Assembly: GCA_021771915.1 (NCBI GenBank)
Contig: JAETNY010000011.1
Coordinates: 1 to 64,000, forward strand
Direction: 5' to 3'
DNA: 64,000 nucleotides
Origin: Bacillota bacterium
GTDB taxonomy: Bacteria; Bacillota; Dehalobacteriia; UBA4068; UBA4997
Positions 8,180-17,922 of the stretch are shown here, piece by piece. Made by a program: the position numbers and the translations under genes. How positions within the stretch are numbered: position 1 is the stretch's first letter; every line of letters begins with the position of its first letter. The notes under the pieces were generated by a model, which was given only the letters and a program-made list of their open reading frames with translations, was not told the DNA's origin and searched no databases.

Positions 8180-9955
8180 TTATTTAACCAATTTATTTAA
8201 ATAAGACTGTGGATTAGCCCTTAATTCAGCATAGCTGCCCTGCTCAGCAACCTGCCCCTTATCCAAAACAATAATCTCATTAGCCATATTGCTTATCTGC
8301 TGTATTTTGTGGGAAATCATCAGGCAAATTTTATCATGTGCCAACTCGGTATAAATTTTGACAATGTCATTCTGCGCGTTTATATCCAAAGCGGCGTCAG
8401 GCTCGTCAAAGATATAAAAATCACCGTTTTTCATTATCGTTCTGGCAATAGCAATCTTTTGCCATTCGCCCATTGAAAGCTGCTTGCCGTCATCGAACCA
8501 ATAGCCCAGCTGTGTTTCCAGCTTTTTCTCATCAAGCAGCCTGAAAGGGAAATTAACCGTAGTAAGAGCCTGCATTATCTTTTCATCGTTATCTAGGCTA
8601 GCAATATCCCCATAGGCCACGTTTTCTCTGACCGTGCTTTCGTATTTGGTAAAATCCTGAAACAATACGCTGGTTAAGCCATAAAAGGAATTTCGCTCAA
8701 TATCTCGCAGCTCAATACCGTTAAACAAAATTTCTCCCTCATAATTATCATAGAATCCTAACAGCAGCTTAATCAAAGTGGATTTGCCAGAGCCGTTATT
8801 ACCCAAAATGGCCATTATACTGCCTTTGCACAGCTTAAAATTAACATTTTGCAGTGAATAATTAGAACTGTTGGGATATTTATAGAATAAATTCCGCACT
8901 TCAATTTCATCAATGGAATCCAGAATCTGTCCGCCGTTCTGGTCCTGTTCAGCCACCGGCAAATCCATAAAGTCAAAATACATTCCGGCAAACAACGCGT
9001 TTTTAGCTATTGTTGAAAAAACGCTAAATATAGACTTGATTTTGGCCCGCACGTTAAAAACGCTTCGGGTATAAGTTATAACATCACCCACCAGAATAAG
9101 CTGCAAAACGCCTCTGGAGATAATATACAGCAAAATAAAGCCGGAAATAACATAATCTAAAAAATCTAACAGAAAATATGTAACCGTCGTCCGCTTCACT
9201 ATCTGTATATCCTGCCGGATAAATCCCAGGTTCAGCTGCTTAAACCTGTTCAGCATAAAGTCTTTCAAACGAAAAATCTTAAATTCCTTTATGCCAACCC
9301 CTTGAGTAATCAGATAAGATATATACCACGATTTGCGTTCTTTAGTGGTTCTGGCCTTTTGGATATTATATTGCACCCGGCTAATATGCACTGAATAGGC
9401 ATATTGAAGAACAGGCACAAAAATCACCGGCAGCACAATCCAGATATTAAAGGCGGCCAAAACAACCAGCAGCGAGCCAATTGAAAGCAGCGCCTGCGCT
9501 GTGCTGACAATGGAGCTAAAAAAAGTTATTATCTGGCTGTTACCCTGGTTTACCGCTCGATTAATCATATTAAATGTTTCAGTGTTCTCAAAATCCTCCA
9601 TTTTCAAGGACAGCGCTTTGTCCAAAACGCTTAAAGTCAATTTCATATTCAAATCATAAGTTATCTTACTGGTATAAAAGCTATATATGGCGGATATCAA
9701 AGTGCTGAAAATATCAATAGAAACATAGATTATAAGCATAATAATTATTCTTTTCATATCGTTTAAATTCAGCTGTATCTGATTCAATATATCCTGCAAA
9801 ACAACCAACGACACAGCCGGCAAAATACCCAGCAGAATATTTACCACAACTGTCAGCAGCATATATGCTTTGCTATATGAATAAATCAACTTTAGACATT
9901 TGAAAAAAACTGCTAATACCCCATTAATATTTTTCTTTTCTTCCACTTGTTTCAT
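8180..9955 (-). CDS. ABC exporter of the lanthipeptide cluster (LanT-like, no peptidase)
   Basis: The 591-residue protein fuses a six-helix exporter domain (residues ~25-330) to an ATPase with Walker A GNNGSGKST (~388), signature LSMGEWQ (~493) and Walker B FDEPDAALD (~518). It lacks the C39 peptidase domain found in class II LanT proteins, as expected for class I systems where a separate protease removes the leader. It is the last gene of the lan operon, 15 bases after lanC. It most likely exports the modified precursor across the inner membrane. Confidence 0.88.
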   Translation of the reverse strand: MKQVEEKKNINGVLAVFFKCLKLIYSYSKAYMLLTVVVNILLGILPAVSLVVLQDILNQIQLNLNDMKRIIIMLIIYVSIDIFSTLISAIYSFYTSKITYDLNMKLTLSVLDKALSLKMEDFENTETFNMINRAVNQGNSQIITFFSSIVSTAQALLSIGSLLVVLAAFNIWIVLPVIFVPVLQYAYSVHISRVQYNIQKARTTKERKSWYISYLITQGVGIKEFKIFRLKDFMLNRFKQLNLGFIRQDIQIVKRTTVTYFLLDFLDYVISGFILLYIISRGVLQLILVGDVITYTRSVFNVRAKIKSIFSVFSTIAKNALFAGMYFDFMDLPVAEQDQNGGQILDSIDEIEVRNLFYKYPNSSNYSLQNVNFKLCKGSIMAILGNNGSGKSTLIKLLLGFYDNYEGEILFNGIELRDIERNSFYGLTSVLFQDFTKYESTVRENVAYGDIASLDNDEKIMQALTTVNFPFRLLDEKKLETQLGYWFDDGKQLSMGEWQKIAIARTIMKNGDFYIFDEPDAALDINAQNDIVKIYTELAHDKICLMISHKIQQISNMANEIIVLDKGQVAEQGSYAELRANPQSYLNKLVK

Positions 9956-9970
9956 AACAAGACACCAAAA

Positions 9971-11320
9971 TCAGCTTATCAGCAAATGCTTTTCGTGCAT
10001 TGAACCTGGATTAAATAAAGATAGCAAGGCTAATATAACGCCAGTAGTTCCATTCAAATAACTATCGTCGTCTTCCTCTGGCAAATCTTTCGGCCCATAA
10101 TCAATGTTTTTGAAGCCATACTTAAAATCCGGATTATACAGGTTCAAAATCTCATCTAAACACATATATAAGCCAGGCAACAGTTCTTTAAACGATGTTT
10201 CTCTATATATCTGATTAAAAATAGCCATAGTGCCGGCAAAACCGTGACAAATAATAGGTGATAATAAATTGTAAAATCGCAAAGGCGTTTTTGAAATTAT
10301 CTCCATATTACGTAAATATTCGCTGCCGTCTTTGCCTAGACATTTATACGCCTGATACAGCACACAGGAAATGCCTATTGAACCATAACACCAACTCATA
10401 CGCGTATCAGTTGCTGCCACATTTTGCTTTTTGTATAATTCTGCTGGCAAAATCATCGGCCAGTACATAATATCGTTTTTTACTGTTTTATGTTCATCCA
10501 TAACACTGATTAACTTTTCTATTGCCAGCTGCTGACTGTCAACAGAAATATTTCGTGCCGCAGAATAAGCCATAAGGGCTAACGGCCCAGCAATGCCATG
10601 CGCCACGCCAAAATCCAAAGTCCCATGTAAATATTGCGTTCTGCGCTCCACCGGCCAGAGATTTTCATTCGTTACATAAAAACCGATAATTTCTTTATCT
10701 TCAACGGTAATATTTGCCGATTTTTTTACCAGATAGCGCAGGATTTGCACCAAAGCCTTTTTTTCAGTTGTACAATCCTGTATATACCCCAAGCTTTCTA
10801 TATACATAAGCAAGTATCTGCCCACGCCAGTCATACCGATAATTATATCATAGTGCTGCACCAGTGTGTTTTCATTCTCTATTTTGGTTAACTTTGTCAT
10901 TGTTAAATCACAAACAATTTTATTTAATGATTTAAGAAATTTACTAAATTCACCTGATTTAATCGTTACACCCAAAAGAGCAAAAGCCATATCTGTTAAA
11001 CCATGAAAAAGGGCTAAACTATCATAATGCTCTATATTTTTCTTAAAATAAACTAATATATTATATACATTGTTTAGCCAGCGTTTTTTTTCAAGCAAGA
11101 AATCATAGCCATCGCCAATCGCCAACAAGTACGAAGCCAATAAATGACCGTCTATACAATCTCTGTCCTGTTTCCACATATTCTGTTCATTAGCTGCTAA
11201 GTCCTGCAAAACGCCGTCAATTCGGTTATAATAGGCTTCTAATATATCTATGATTTTTTGTTTCTGCTGCTCATCTAAAGGAGCCATATTTTGATTAAAA
11301 AGTTCTTTATTTAACATCAT
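9971..11320 (-). CDS. lanC: lanthipeptide cyclase LanC
   Basis: The 449-residue protein shows the LanC zinc-site and catalytic motifs: VAHGIAGP (His near 240), SWCYGSIG (Cys near 309) and ICHGFAGT (Cys-His near 357). LanC adds precursor cysteines to dehydroalanine and dehydrobutyrine to close thioether rings. The start at 11320 overlaps the lanB stop by 14 bases and has AAGGAG nine bases upstream, so translation is coupled to lanB. All key residues are present, so the enzyme is probably active. Confidence 0.92.
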   Translation of the reverse strand: MMLNKELFNQNMAPLDEQQKQKIIDILEAYYNRIDGVLQDLAANEQNMWKQDRDCIDGHLLASYLLAIGDGYDFLLEKKRWLNNVYNILVYFKKNIEHYDSLALFHGLTDMAFALLGVTIKSGEFSKFLKSLNKIVCDLTMTKLTKIENENTLVQHYDIIIGMTGVGRYLLMYIESLGYIQDCTTEKKALVQILRYLVKKSANITVEDKEIIGFYVTNENLWPVERRTQYLHGTLDFGVAHGIAGPLALMAYSAARNISVDSQQLAIEKLISVMDEHKTVKNDIMYWPMILPAELYKKQNVAATDTRMSWCYGSIGISCVLYQAYKCLGKDGSEYLRNMEIISKTPLRFYNLLSPIICHGFAGTMAIFNQIYRETSFKELLPGLYMCLDEILNLYNPDFKYGFKNIDYGPKDLPEEDDDSYLNGTTGVILALLSLFNPGSMHEKHLLIS

Positions 11321-14300
11321 TAAACTGCGCTCCTTTTTTTACATTGCTCGCGTCATGCAGCAACATATTACTTTTGGTAAAAATAGCATGTCTAGTTAAA
11401 AATGACACCTTATGTTCCCACTCACGATTACCGTCATATCTATTGCAGAACATATGGATTAAGGTTAGCAAAATATTGTCTATACTGTTAGCGAGCTGCC
11501 CAGTTGCCTCTACCTGTTTAATCTGCCGCGCATATTGTTGAATAACCGCTGTTCTCTCCTCAGCAATGCGCTGAACTTTGGCTGAAAAATTTTTAATATA
11601 GTTATCTTCTATCGCATTTAGATAGTCCTTTTTCTGTTTGCGGAATACCTCTTTATATTTAATATTATCCATATATTTAACAAAAAAATCATTAGTTGCC
11701 TGTATACCATCATAAAAACAGCCAACCAAATTTTGCATAACCCAAATACCAATTTTCTCCCGCTGAATTTCACCTGCATTCTTACTTATTTCTTGTAGCA
11801 AGGCAATAACGAATCGACTATCATAGCAAAAATAATTTTCAGCATATCTGATTAGATTTGAACCACCATATCTCTCAATTTCTCTTTCATATTGAGAAAT
11901 AATATATTCATAGCTAATCAGATTTTCCTGCAACAAATTAAACCATTCTCTAAATTTCTGCATAATCTCGCCCAACTTATCTGGCTTTGTAATTTGCAAC
12001 CGCAGGCGAATATGATATTTAGGATCAGCATACTTTATGAAAAAAAATTTTTTTATAATCGACTGATAAAACATATCATCAATAAACGGTTCCAGATATT
12101 TTGCCAAAAAGGTAGAAGCCTGCATTTTATTTACATATATTTTAAAATATATCCACCCCTCGTCTCCTGGATATAGCACTCGATCAGGCGTATAAAAACT
12201 AGACAATACATTTCTTACTGCATAAAAGGAACCAGAAGTATTCTCATTTGCACTAGAAATATGCTCCTGCAAATCAACCCTGAAAAATGGAACGCTGAAT
12301 TCCGCAGCATAAAATCTATGCTTCTCGTCCTTAACTAAAGAAGTCGAAATATTTTCATATTCCATTCTCTCTAAAACGACTTCCTTTCTTTGCTTAACCA
12401 ATGCTCTATATAGCAATTTAAAAGTAAACTCATTTTCCAAATCCAACACTAACCGATTATCCATATGAGCATAATACACATACTTAGGTAACTTCCAAAT
12501 TTGCAGGTATTCTTTTAGCTCCGTTGCAAACTGGTCCAATAATTTGCCTGTGAACTGTTCAGGATCCAAGCGCCATTTTTCATTAGACAGAACAATATTG
12601 CCAAATTTAATTTTAGGGCAGTAAGCATATTTCATACTTTGCAACATAAATAAATTTTGAATCGGCGACACCTCATAAGTAGCAGAAATACTGCGTAAAA
12701 AACGAATAACCGGATTGCTGGAAAAAACATTATACATACTGTTTGTTATAAACTTCACTCTTTTTTGCAAGGACTTAGACCAAATAAACATCTGATTTTT
12801 TTTGGGATCATGCCCCAAGTACAAATCATTCAGATTTAACGAAGTGTTATGCTCAAACTCAGTGATACCTAGATACAAATTATGATCATACTGACGCTTA
12901 TAGCTGTACAAATTGGTATTTCTCAAATAATGAGAGACTTCATAAACATCTGCAATAACATAATCTTCACTATGATGTAGCTTTTCTCGTCTATATATTT
13001 CGTCCATTTCCTGCGAGAAATCAGTATTCAGGGCACTGTCAAAGCGACTGATACCATTACCAGCTTGAGCAGAGCCTACATTTGGCCCAATGTATATTTC
13101 ATAACCGGTATCTGCATTGGTAACAAATACGTTTAAGCTGTATGAACTAGCATAATTCAATTTAGCCATTTCCTCACTATCTATGGCCTTTATGGTTTCA
13201 ATATCTGCATCTGTTATTTCCACAACAGATCGTCCTTGCCGAAGCGCAGTCATTATTTTATTTTCTAGCATTCCTTTTATAACATTTAATTTTCTATATG
13301 CGTGCCGAGAATTTCCACCTTCTGCTGCTTCAGCCATATACCCATTATATGGTAATCCCAAACCAATATCTGTGTCAATCACCTCGGTTAGAGGGATTAA
13401 TGCGTCAGAACCATACTTTACCATAAAAATATTCTTAAAGGCTTGCAACTTCTCGTCTTCATTATATGGCGTAGCTAGACTCATCATAAAGTCTGAGAAT
13501 TCTTCCAATTCATTTTTAATTTTAATATCCAACTTGTTATTTTCTGAATCCAATTTCAAAATTGTATAAATATAATTCTTGGCCTTAACCACCTGTTCCA
13601 TAAGCCCGGTTAGGCTTGCCAAAATTTCTTCTCCCTTACCAAACTGCGCCTTAGCATATTCCTCACGCAACTTGTCTATCTCAACCAATTTATCTATAAG
13701 AGCCTGTTCCTCCGCCAGCAAATCTATAAACTTATTGTTTTGCAGCAGGCTGTGCAGCGGATCATCTTCCTTTGATAATACACAGATATTTGTATATATG
13801 TATTCATTTTGCAACAACTCTTTTAAGAATTTGTCAATAATTTTCTGCGGCACATTGGGGTTTTTGGCAAATAAAAAGTTGCGCAAATCCTTAAAAGGCA
13901 CAAAATCGGCGGCAAACTCCCGTACATAATCCACCTGTTTGGTATATTTGATACTTAAATCCTCGGCATGTTCAACATTTTCCTTGCGCAAGTTAGAGCA
14001 ATAACAGTTTTTCAAACGAGATTTTGCCTTATAGCAATGCTTATTAAAAATTACCTGCAAATTCAGCAACAAGCCCGGCATTTCCTCAATTTTCTTTACC
14101 AGCTTAAAATACCACTCGTTATCGACCCGGCAAATTTTATGGTATTGCTCTTGCCCAGCCAAGCAAATATCCGTACCCTCACTACTGAACTCCGCCGTAG
14201 CCACACCAGCAAAAAGGCCATATGGCGTTGGTCTAGCAGTCATTCTACCATAATATTTTTTAACCGACTCAATCATTCTATCTGTGGTTTTAGTTGAGCT

Positions 14301-14477
14301 ATCTGCATACATTTTATATAAATCCTGCGAGGCAATAGCCACTGCCTCGGCAAATAGTTCATCTTGCCGGCAGAAAGCCATAACCTCATCATCTGCCAGT
14401 TTTGCAAAATCATAAAATTCATTCAAACTTCTGGCAGGACAACGCATCAATACATGGTTTGCCGCTTGATACTGCAT
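11307..14477 (-). CDS. lanB: class I lanthipeptide dehydratase LanB
   Basis: The 1056-residue protein is a full-length LanB. It has a large N-terminal tRNA-dependent glutamylation domain and, from about residue 770, the elimination domain (GWIYFKIYVNK..., then FFFIKYADPKYHIRLRLQI). It glutamylates Ser and Thr of the precursor with Glu-tRNA and eliminates glutamate to give dehydro amino acids. I prefer the ATG at 14477, which has GAGGTG six bases upstream, over the GTG three codons earlier, which overlaps that site. The gene overlaps lanC. Confidence 0.93.
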   Translation of the reverse strand: MQYQAANHVLMRCPARSLNEFYDFAKLADDEVMAFCRQDELFAEAVAIASQDLYKMYADSSTKTTDRMIESVKKYYGRMTARPTPYGLFAGVATAEFSSEGTDICLAGQEQYHKICRVDNEWYFKLVKKIEEMPGLLLNLQVIFNKHCYKAKSRLKNCYCSNLRKENVEHAEDLSIKYTKQVDYVREFAADFVPFKDLRNFLFAKNPNVPQKIIDKFLKELLQNEYIYTNICVLSKEDDPLHSLLQNNKFIDLLAEEQALIDKLVEIDKLREEYAKAQFGKGEEILASLTGLMEQVVKAKNYIYTILKLDSENNKLDIKIKNELEEFSDFMMSLATPYNEDEKLQAFKNIFMVKYGSDALIPLTEVIDTDIGLGLPYNGYMAEAAEGGNSRHAYRKLNVIKGMLENKIMTALRQGRSVVEITDADIETIKAIDSEEMAKLNYASSYSLNVFVTNADTGYEIYIGPNVGSAQAGNGISRFDSALNTDFSQEMDEIYRREKLHHSEDYVIADVYEVSHYLRNTNLYSYKRQYDHNLYLGITEFEHNTSLNLNDLYLGHDPKKNQMFIWSKSLQKRVKFITNSMYNVFSSNPVIRFLRSISATYEVSPIQNLFMLQSMKYAYCPKIKFGNIVLSNEKWRLDPEQFTGKLLDQFATELKEYLQIWKLPKYVYYAHMDNRLVLDLENEFTFKLLYRALVKQRKEVVLERMEYENISTSLVKDEKHRFYAAEFSVPFFRVDLQEHISSANENTSGSFYAVRNVLSSFYTPDRVLYPGDEGWIYFKIYVNKMQASTFLAKYLEPFIDDMFYQSIIKKFFFIKYADPKYHIRLRLQITKPDKLGEIMQKFREWFNLLQENLISYEYIISQYEREIERYGGSNLIRYAENYFCYDSRFVIALLQEISKNAGEIQREKIGIWVMQNLVGCFYDGIQATNDFFVKYMDNIKYKEVFRKQKKDYLNAIEDNYIKNFSAKVQRIAEERTAVIQQYARQIKQVEATGQLANSIDNILLTLIHMFCNRYDGNREWEHKVSFLTRHAIFTKSNMLLHDASNVKKGAQFNDVK

Positions 14478-14499
14478 AATAATCACCTCGTTAATTTAG

Positions 14500-15681
14500 T
14501 TAATCATATCTTAAAGCGTCTATCGGCTCTAAACGGGCGGCTCTGTTAGCTGGCAAAAAGCCGAAAACAACGCCCAAACCAACCGAAACGCCAAAGGATA
14601 ACAAAATCGAATCCACCGCCAGCATAAAGGGTAAATTCATAACCTGACAGGCAACGAAACCGACCGCTGTGCCGGCAGCAATCCCTAGCAGGCCGCCCAC
14701 GGCGCTGGTGCTGGCAGCTTCGATAATGAATTGCAGGCGAATATCACTGCGCCTTGCCCCGAAAGACTTGCGCACGCCAATCTCTTTAGTGCGCTCCTGC
14801 ACAGAAACCGACATAATATTCATAATGCCCACGCCGCCCACCAGCAGCGCAATACCAGCAATTGCTTTCAGCACCGAAAGCATACCGCTCTGCATAGATA
14901 ACATCATTTCCATACGCTCCTTTTGGCTGGTTACGTTAAAATAATCATCTTTTTCGTAACATTCCAGCAGGCTCTTTTCAATCGCCGCCACCGCCTGCTC
15001 CGAGCAGTCCCGGCTCACTGAATTAAGATTGAAGCTGCTCACAAAAGGCGTTTCGCCTAGCTTCAGCACGTTAGTGTAAGGAATATAAACCACATCATCA
15101 GCGCTGCCTGCGCCAGTTTCCAATTCGCCAAAGCTATTAAGCACGCCAACAACCGTATAATTTCTGCCCCGTATTTTCAACGTACCGCCCAATGCCGCAC
15201 CGTTCATAATCTCCTCGGCCACAAAACGCCCCACCACGCAGACGCTGGCGCGGCGTTCAATATCCATATACTGCAAAAAATCACCCTCGGCCACTTCCAT
15301 AAGCTGGGTTTGAGGATAGGCCTCGCTGACCCCGGAAATAACCGTCTGCATATAACGCTTATTTCCGTATTTAACGCCGCCGCCCAAGCCCACAATCGGA
15401 CTTAAATCACAGAGCAGGGTAGGATTATTGCTCACCAACTCATACATATCCGAAACCGTAATCCGTCTTGTAGAATCCCTGTTATAGATATTAACGCTAA
15501 TCATATTTGCGCCCATATTGTCAAACTGCGCCTCCACCTGCGCCAACGTGCCCCGGCCAATGGTCATAATCACAATAACCGCCGCCACGCCTACAATAAT
15601 ACCCAGCATAGTCAGCAAAGAGCGCATTTTGCGTGCCAACAGGCTTTTCAGAGCCATTACAAAGGCTTGCCGAATATCCAT
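14500..15681 (-). CDS. MacB/FtsX-type ABC transporter permease
   Basis: The 393-residue protein has the MacB layout: a first membrane helix (residues ~20-43, LTMLGIIVGVAAVIVIM), a long extracytoplasmic MacB_PCD domain, and three C-terminal helices. The FtsX signature VGGVGIMNIMSVSVQERTKEIG lies at about 280-302. The start overlaps the ATPase stop by one base (15681). Together with the second permease (17923-19149), the ATPase and the adaptor it forms a MacAB-like complex. In this operon it is a candidate for peptide export or self-protection. Confidence 0.88.
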   Translation of the reverse strand: MDIRQAFVMALKSLLARKMRSLLTMLGIIVGVAAVIVIMTIGRGTLAQVEAQFDNMGANMISVNIYNRDSTRRITVSDMYELVSNNPTLLCDLSPIVGLGGGVKYGNKRYMQTVISGVSEAYPQTQLMEVAEGDFLQYMDIERRASVCVVGRFVAEEIMNGAALGGTLKIRGRNYTVVGVLNSFGELETGAGSADDVVYIPYTNVLKLGETPFVSSFNLNSVSRDCSEQAVAAIEKSLLECYEKDDYFNVTSQKERMEMMLSMQSGMLSVLKAIAGIALLVGGVGIMNIMSVSVQERTKEIGVRKSFGARRSDIRLQFIIEAASTSAVGGLLGIAAGTAVGFVACQVMNLPFMLAVDSILLSFGVSVGLGVVFGFLPANRAARLEPIDALRYD

Positions 15682-16409
15682 TATTCCGCCGCCACAACCG
15701 CCTCCGGCGCGTCTGCCGTTCCGTCATAAACAATTTTGCCGTCCTCAAGCCGAATAATTCGCTGTGCCTGCCGGGCAATGGCGTTATCGTGAGTAATCAG
15801 CACCACCGTACGCCCCTCAATATTCAGCTGCTTCAAATAAGCCAAAATCTCCCGACCAGTTTGGCTGTCCAATGCACCGGTGGGCTCGTCCGCCAAAATC
15901 ACCGCCGGCTCGCCAGCCAAGGCTCTGGCAATCGCCACCCGCTGCTGCTGACCGCCGGAAAGCTGATTCGGCACATTCTGCGCTTTATCCGCCAGCCCCA
16001 CCTGCTCCAACAGTTTCAGCGAGCGTTTGTGCCGCTCTCCTGCGGGCATACCGGCGTATAGCATTGCCAGTTCCACATTCTCGCAAAGGTTCAGCTTGGG
16101 TATTAAATTATACTGCTGGAAAATAAAGCCCAGCGTTTTGTTACGCAGTTTGGCCTTGGCATTATCGTCCATACTTAAAACATCTGCCCCGGCCAGATGA
16201 TAACTGCCGGAGGTGGGCTTATCCAAACAGCCGATGATATTCATACAAGTGGATTTGCCGCTGCCGGAGGCCCCCACAATCGCCGCAAACTCGCCTCGGC
16301 GTATTTCCAAGCTTACGCCGTCCAAAGCGTGAACCGACGTTTCCCCAGTTTGATAAATTTTATATACATCTTGCAATTTGATGAGAACATCGTTATTTTG
16401 TTCATTCAT
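15681..16409 (-). CDS. MacB/LolD-type ABC transporter ATPase
   Basis: The 242-residue ATPase has Walker A GASGSGKST (~42), signature LSGGQQQR (~145), Walker B and D-loop DEPTGALD (~168) and a switch His in ITHD. It belongs to the MacB/LolD/FtsE class that pairs with FtsX-type permeases. It is the only such ATPase for the two permeases around it, which suggests that they form a heterodimer over an ATPase dimer. Confidence 0.92.
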   Translation of the reverse strand: MNEQNNDVLIKLQDVYKIYQTGETSVHALDGVSLEIRRGEFAAIVGASGSGKSTCMNIIGCLDKPTSGSYHLAGADVLSMDDNAKAKLRNKTLGFIFQQYNLIPKLNLCENVELAMLYAGMPAGERHKRSLKLLEQVGLADKAQNVPNQLSGGQQQRVAIARALAGEPAVILADEPTGALDSQTGREILAYLKQLNIEGRTVVLITHDNAIARQAQRIIRLEDGKIVYDGTADAPEAVVAAE

Positions 16410-16427
16410 TAACTGTATACTCCTTGA

Positions 16428-17909
16428 TTAGTTTTCGGCTGTGCCGACTGCTCCTGTCGGAATGACTATTTTCTCGCCCTCCTGCACGCCGGAAACAATT
16501 TCTACATAATAATCATCATTCATACCCAACTCTACCTGCCGCCAAGTATAGCCCGGCAAATCGCTTGGCTGTCCCTCCGAACCCTCGACCAGCAGCATAT
16601 TGCCCCGGCTTACGGCGTTCATCGGCACAACCAGCACATCTTCTGCCTGCTGCAAAACCACCTCGGCGTTGACGTTCATACCCGGCAACAGTGCGCCGAA
16701 CTCGTCCAGCGTTACAGTAATGGGGTAAGTGGTAACGCCGTTGCTGCTGTTGCCTTTAATGCTGATTTTGCTGACATAGCCTGCAAACTCTTGCCCCTGC
16801 AAAGCATCAGCCACCACCTGCACCGGCTGGCCAACTTTAATCAGGCCGATGTCCAGTTCGTCAACGTTCATCACAAATTCCAGTTTGCTCATATCGTAGA
16901 TAACTGCCATTTCGCTGGCGTTATTATTACTGTCGATTGTGTCGCCCTGCTCGAATTTCTTTTCAATCACCGTCCCAGCAATCGGCGAAGTGATTGTGTA
17001 ATACGCCAGCGCCGCCTGTGCGTTATCCTGCTCAATTCTGGCTCGGCGCAGGTCATTTTCCAAACTATCGTCAGATAAACGAATAAGCGTCTGGCCTTTC
17101 TGCACACGCTCGCCCTCGCTCACCAGAATTTCCGCAACATCGCCGCTAGCTTTGGCTAAAATCTGCTCACTATAATTATATTCCAGCAGACCACTGCGCA
17201 CACTGGTAAAACCGCCAGCATCGGCCGCCGCCCAATCCCCCTCCTGCAAACTGCCGGGATTTTCAACAGCAATAGTTAATTTATGGGTCAGCACGCCGCC
17301 GGAGCTTACCTGTTCCACACTGGAAATTGCCTTAATCGTGCCGCTGATACGCTGACCGTCGTTTTCCAAAATAACCTCTGCGGCCTGCCCAACTTGCAGC
17401 TGCTCGGCTTCGTCAGTTTTGAAAGGCGCGTCCAGCAGCATAATATCCCGGTCGCGCAGATACAAAAGCTGACTGCCCACATTCACGCTGTCGCCAGTCT
17501 CGCAATGGACTGTTACGACCTGACCAGTCTCCGGCGCAGTTACATTCAATTCCGCAATCTCTGTTTCGGCTTCTTGCAAGTTAAGTCGAGCCAGATTATA
17601 GCTGTTTTGCGCCCGGCCTGCGTCTATCTGATATAGCAGCTGCCCGGCTTCAATCATATCCCCCTCGCTAAAGGGTGCGCTTAAAACATCGCCGGTAACC
17701 AGCGCCTTAACGGTATAGGAGTTCACCGGCTGCACAGAGCCTACGCCCTCCATAATTGAGATAATAGAGCTGCGTTCCACTAATTGATAGCGATACGCCG
17801 GACTTTCCGCATTTTGCGCTCTATCCTGCCGGCCAACAAACCACCAAATTGCAATTCCCGCTATTATTAGCAACAAGATAGCAATTACAATTTTTTTCCT
17901 TTTTAACAT
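16428..17909 (-). CDS. HlyD/MacA-like periplasmic adaptor
   Basis: The 493-residue protein has one N-terminal membrane anchor (residues ~7-24), lipoyl/barrel-sandwich segments (VLSAPFSEGDMIEAGQLLY, then AEILVSEGERVQKGQTLIRL), a helical hairpin, and a C-terminal beta domain (DVLVVPMNAVSR). Such adaptors bridge an inner-membrane pump to an outer-membrane channel or cell-wall space. No TolC-like gene is present nearby. It lies 13 bases after the permease at 17923 and 18 bases before the ATPase. Confidence 0.88.
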   Translation of the reverse strand: MLKRKKIVIAILLLIIAGIAIWWFVGRQDRAQNAESPAYRYQLVERSSIISIMEGVGSVQPVNSYTVKALVTGDVLSAPFSEGDMIEAGQLLYQIDAGRAQNSYNLARLNLQEAETEIAELNVTAPETGQVVTVHCETGDSVNVGSQLLYLRDRDIMLLDAPFKTDEAEQLQVGQAAEVILENDGQRISGTIKAISSVEQVSSGGVLTHKLTIAVENPGSLQEGDWAAADAGGFTSVRSGLLEYNYSEQILAKASGDVAEILVSEGERVQKGQTLIRLSDDSLENDLRRARIEQDNAQAALAYYTITSPIAGTVIEKKFEQGDTIDSNNNASEMAVIYDMSKLEFVMNVDELDIGLIKVGQPVQVVADALQGQEFAGYVSKISIKGNSSNGVTTYPITVTLDEFGALLPGMNVNAEVVLQQAEDVLVVPMNAVSRGNMLLVEGSEGQPSDLPGYTWRQVELGMNDDYYVEIVSGVQEGEKIVIPTGAVGTAEN

Positions 17910-17922
17910 TTTTATAAATTCC

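Noticed and set aside
14500-17909. MacAB-like genes as macrolide resistance
   Set aside because: They sit inside the lanthipeptide operon between lanA and lanB; export or immunity of the peptide is the simpler reading.
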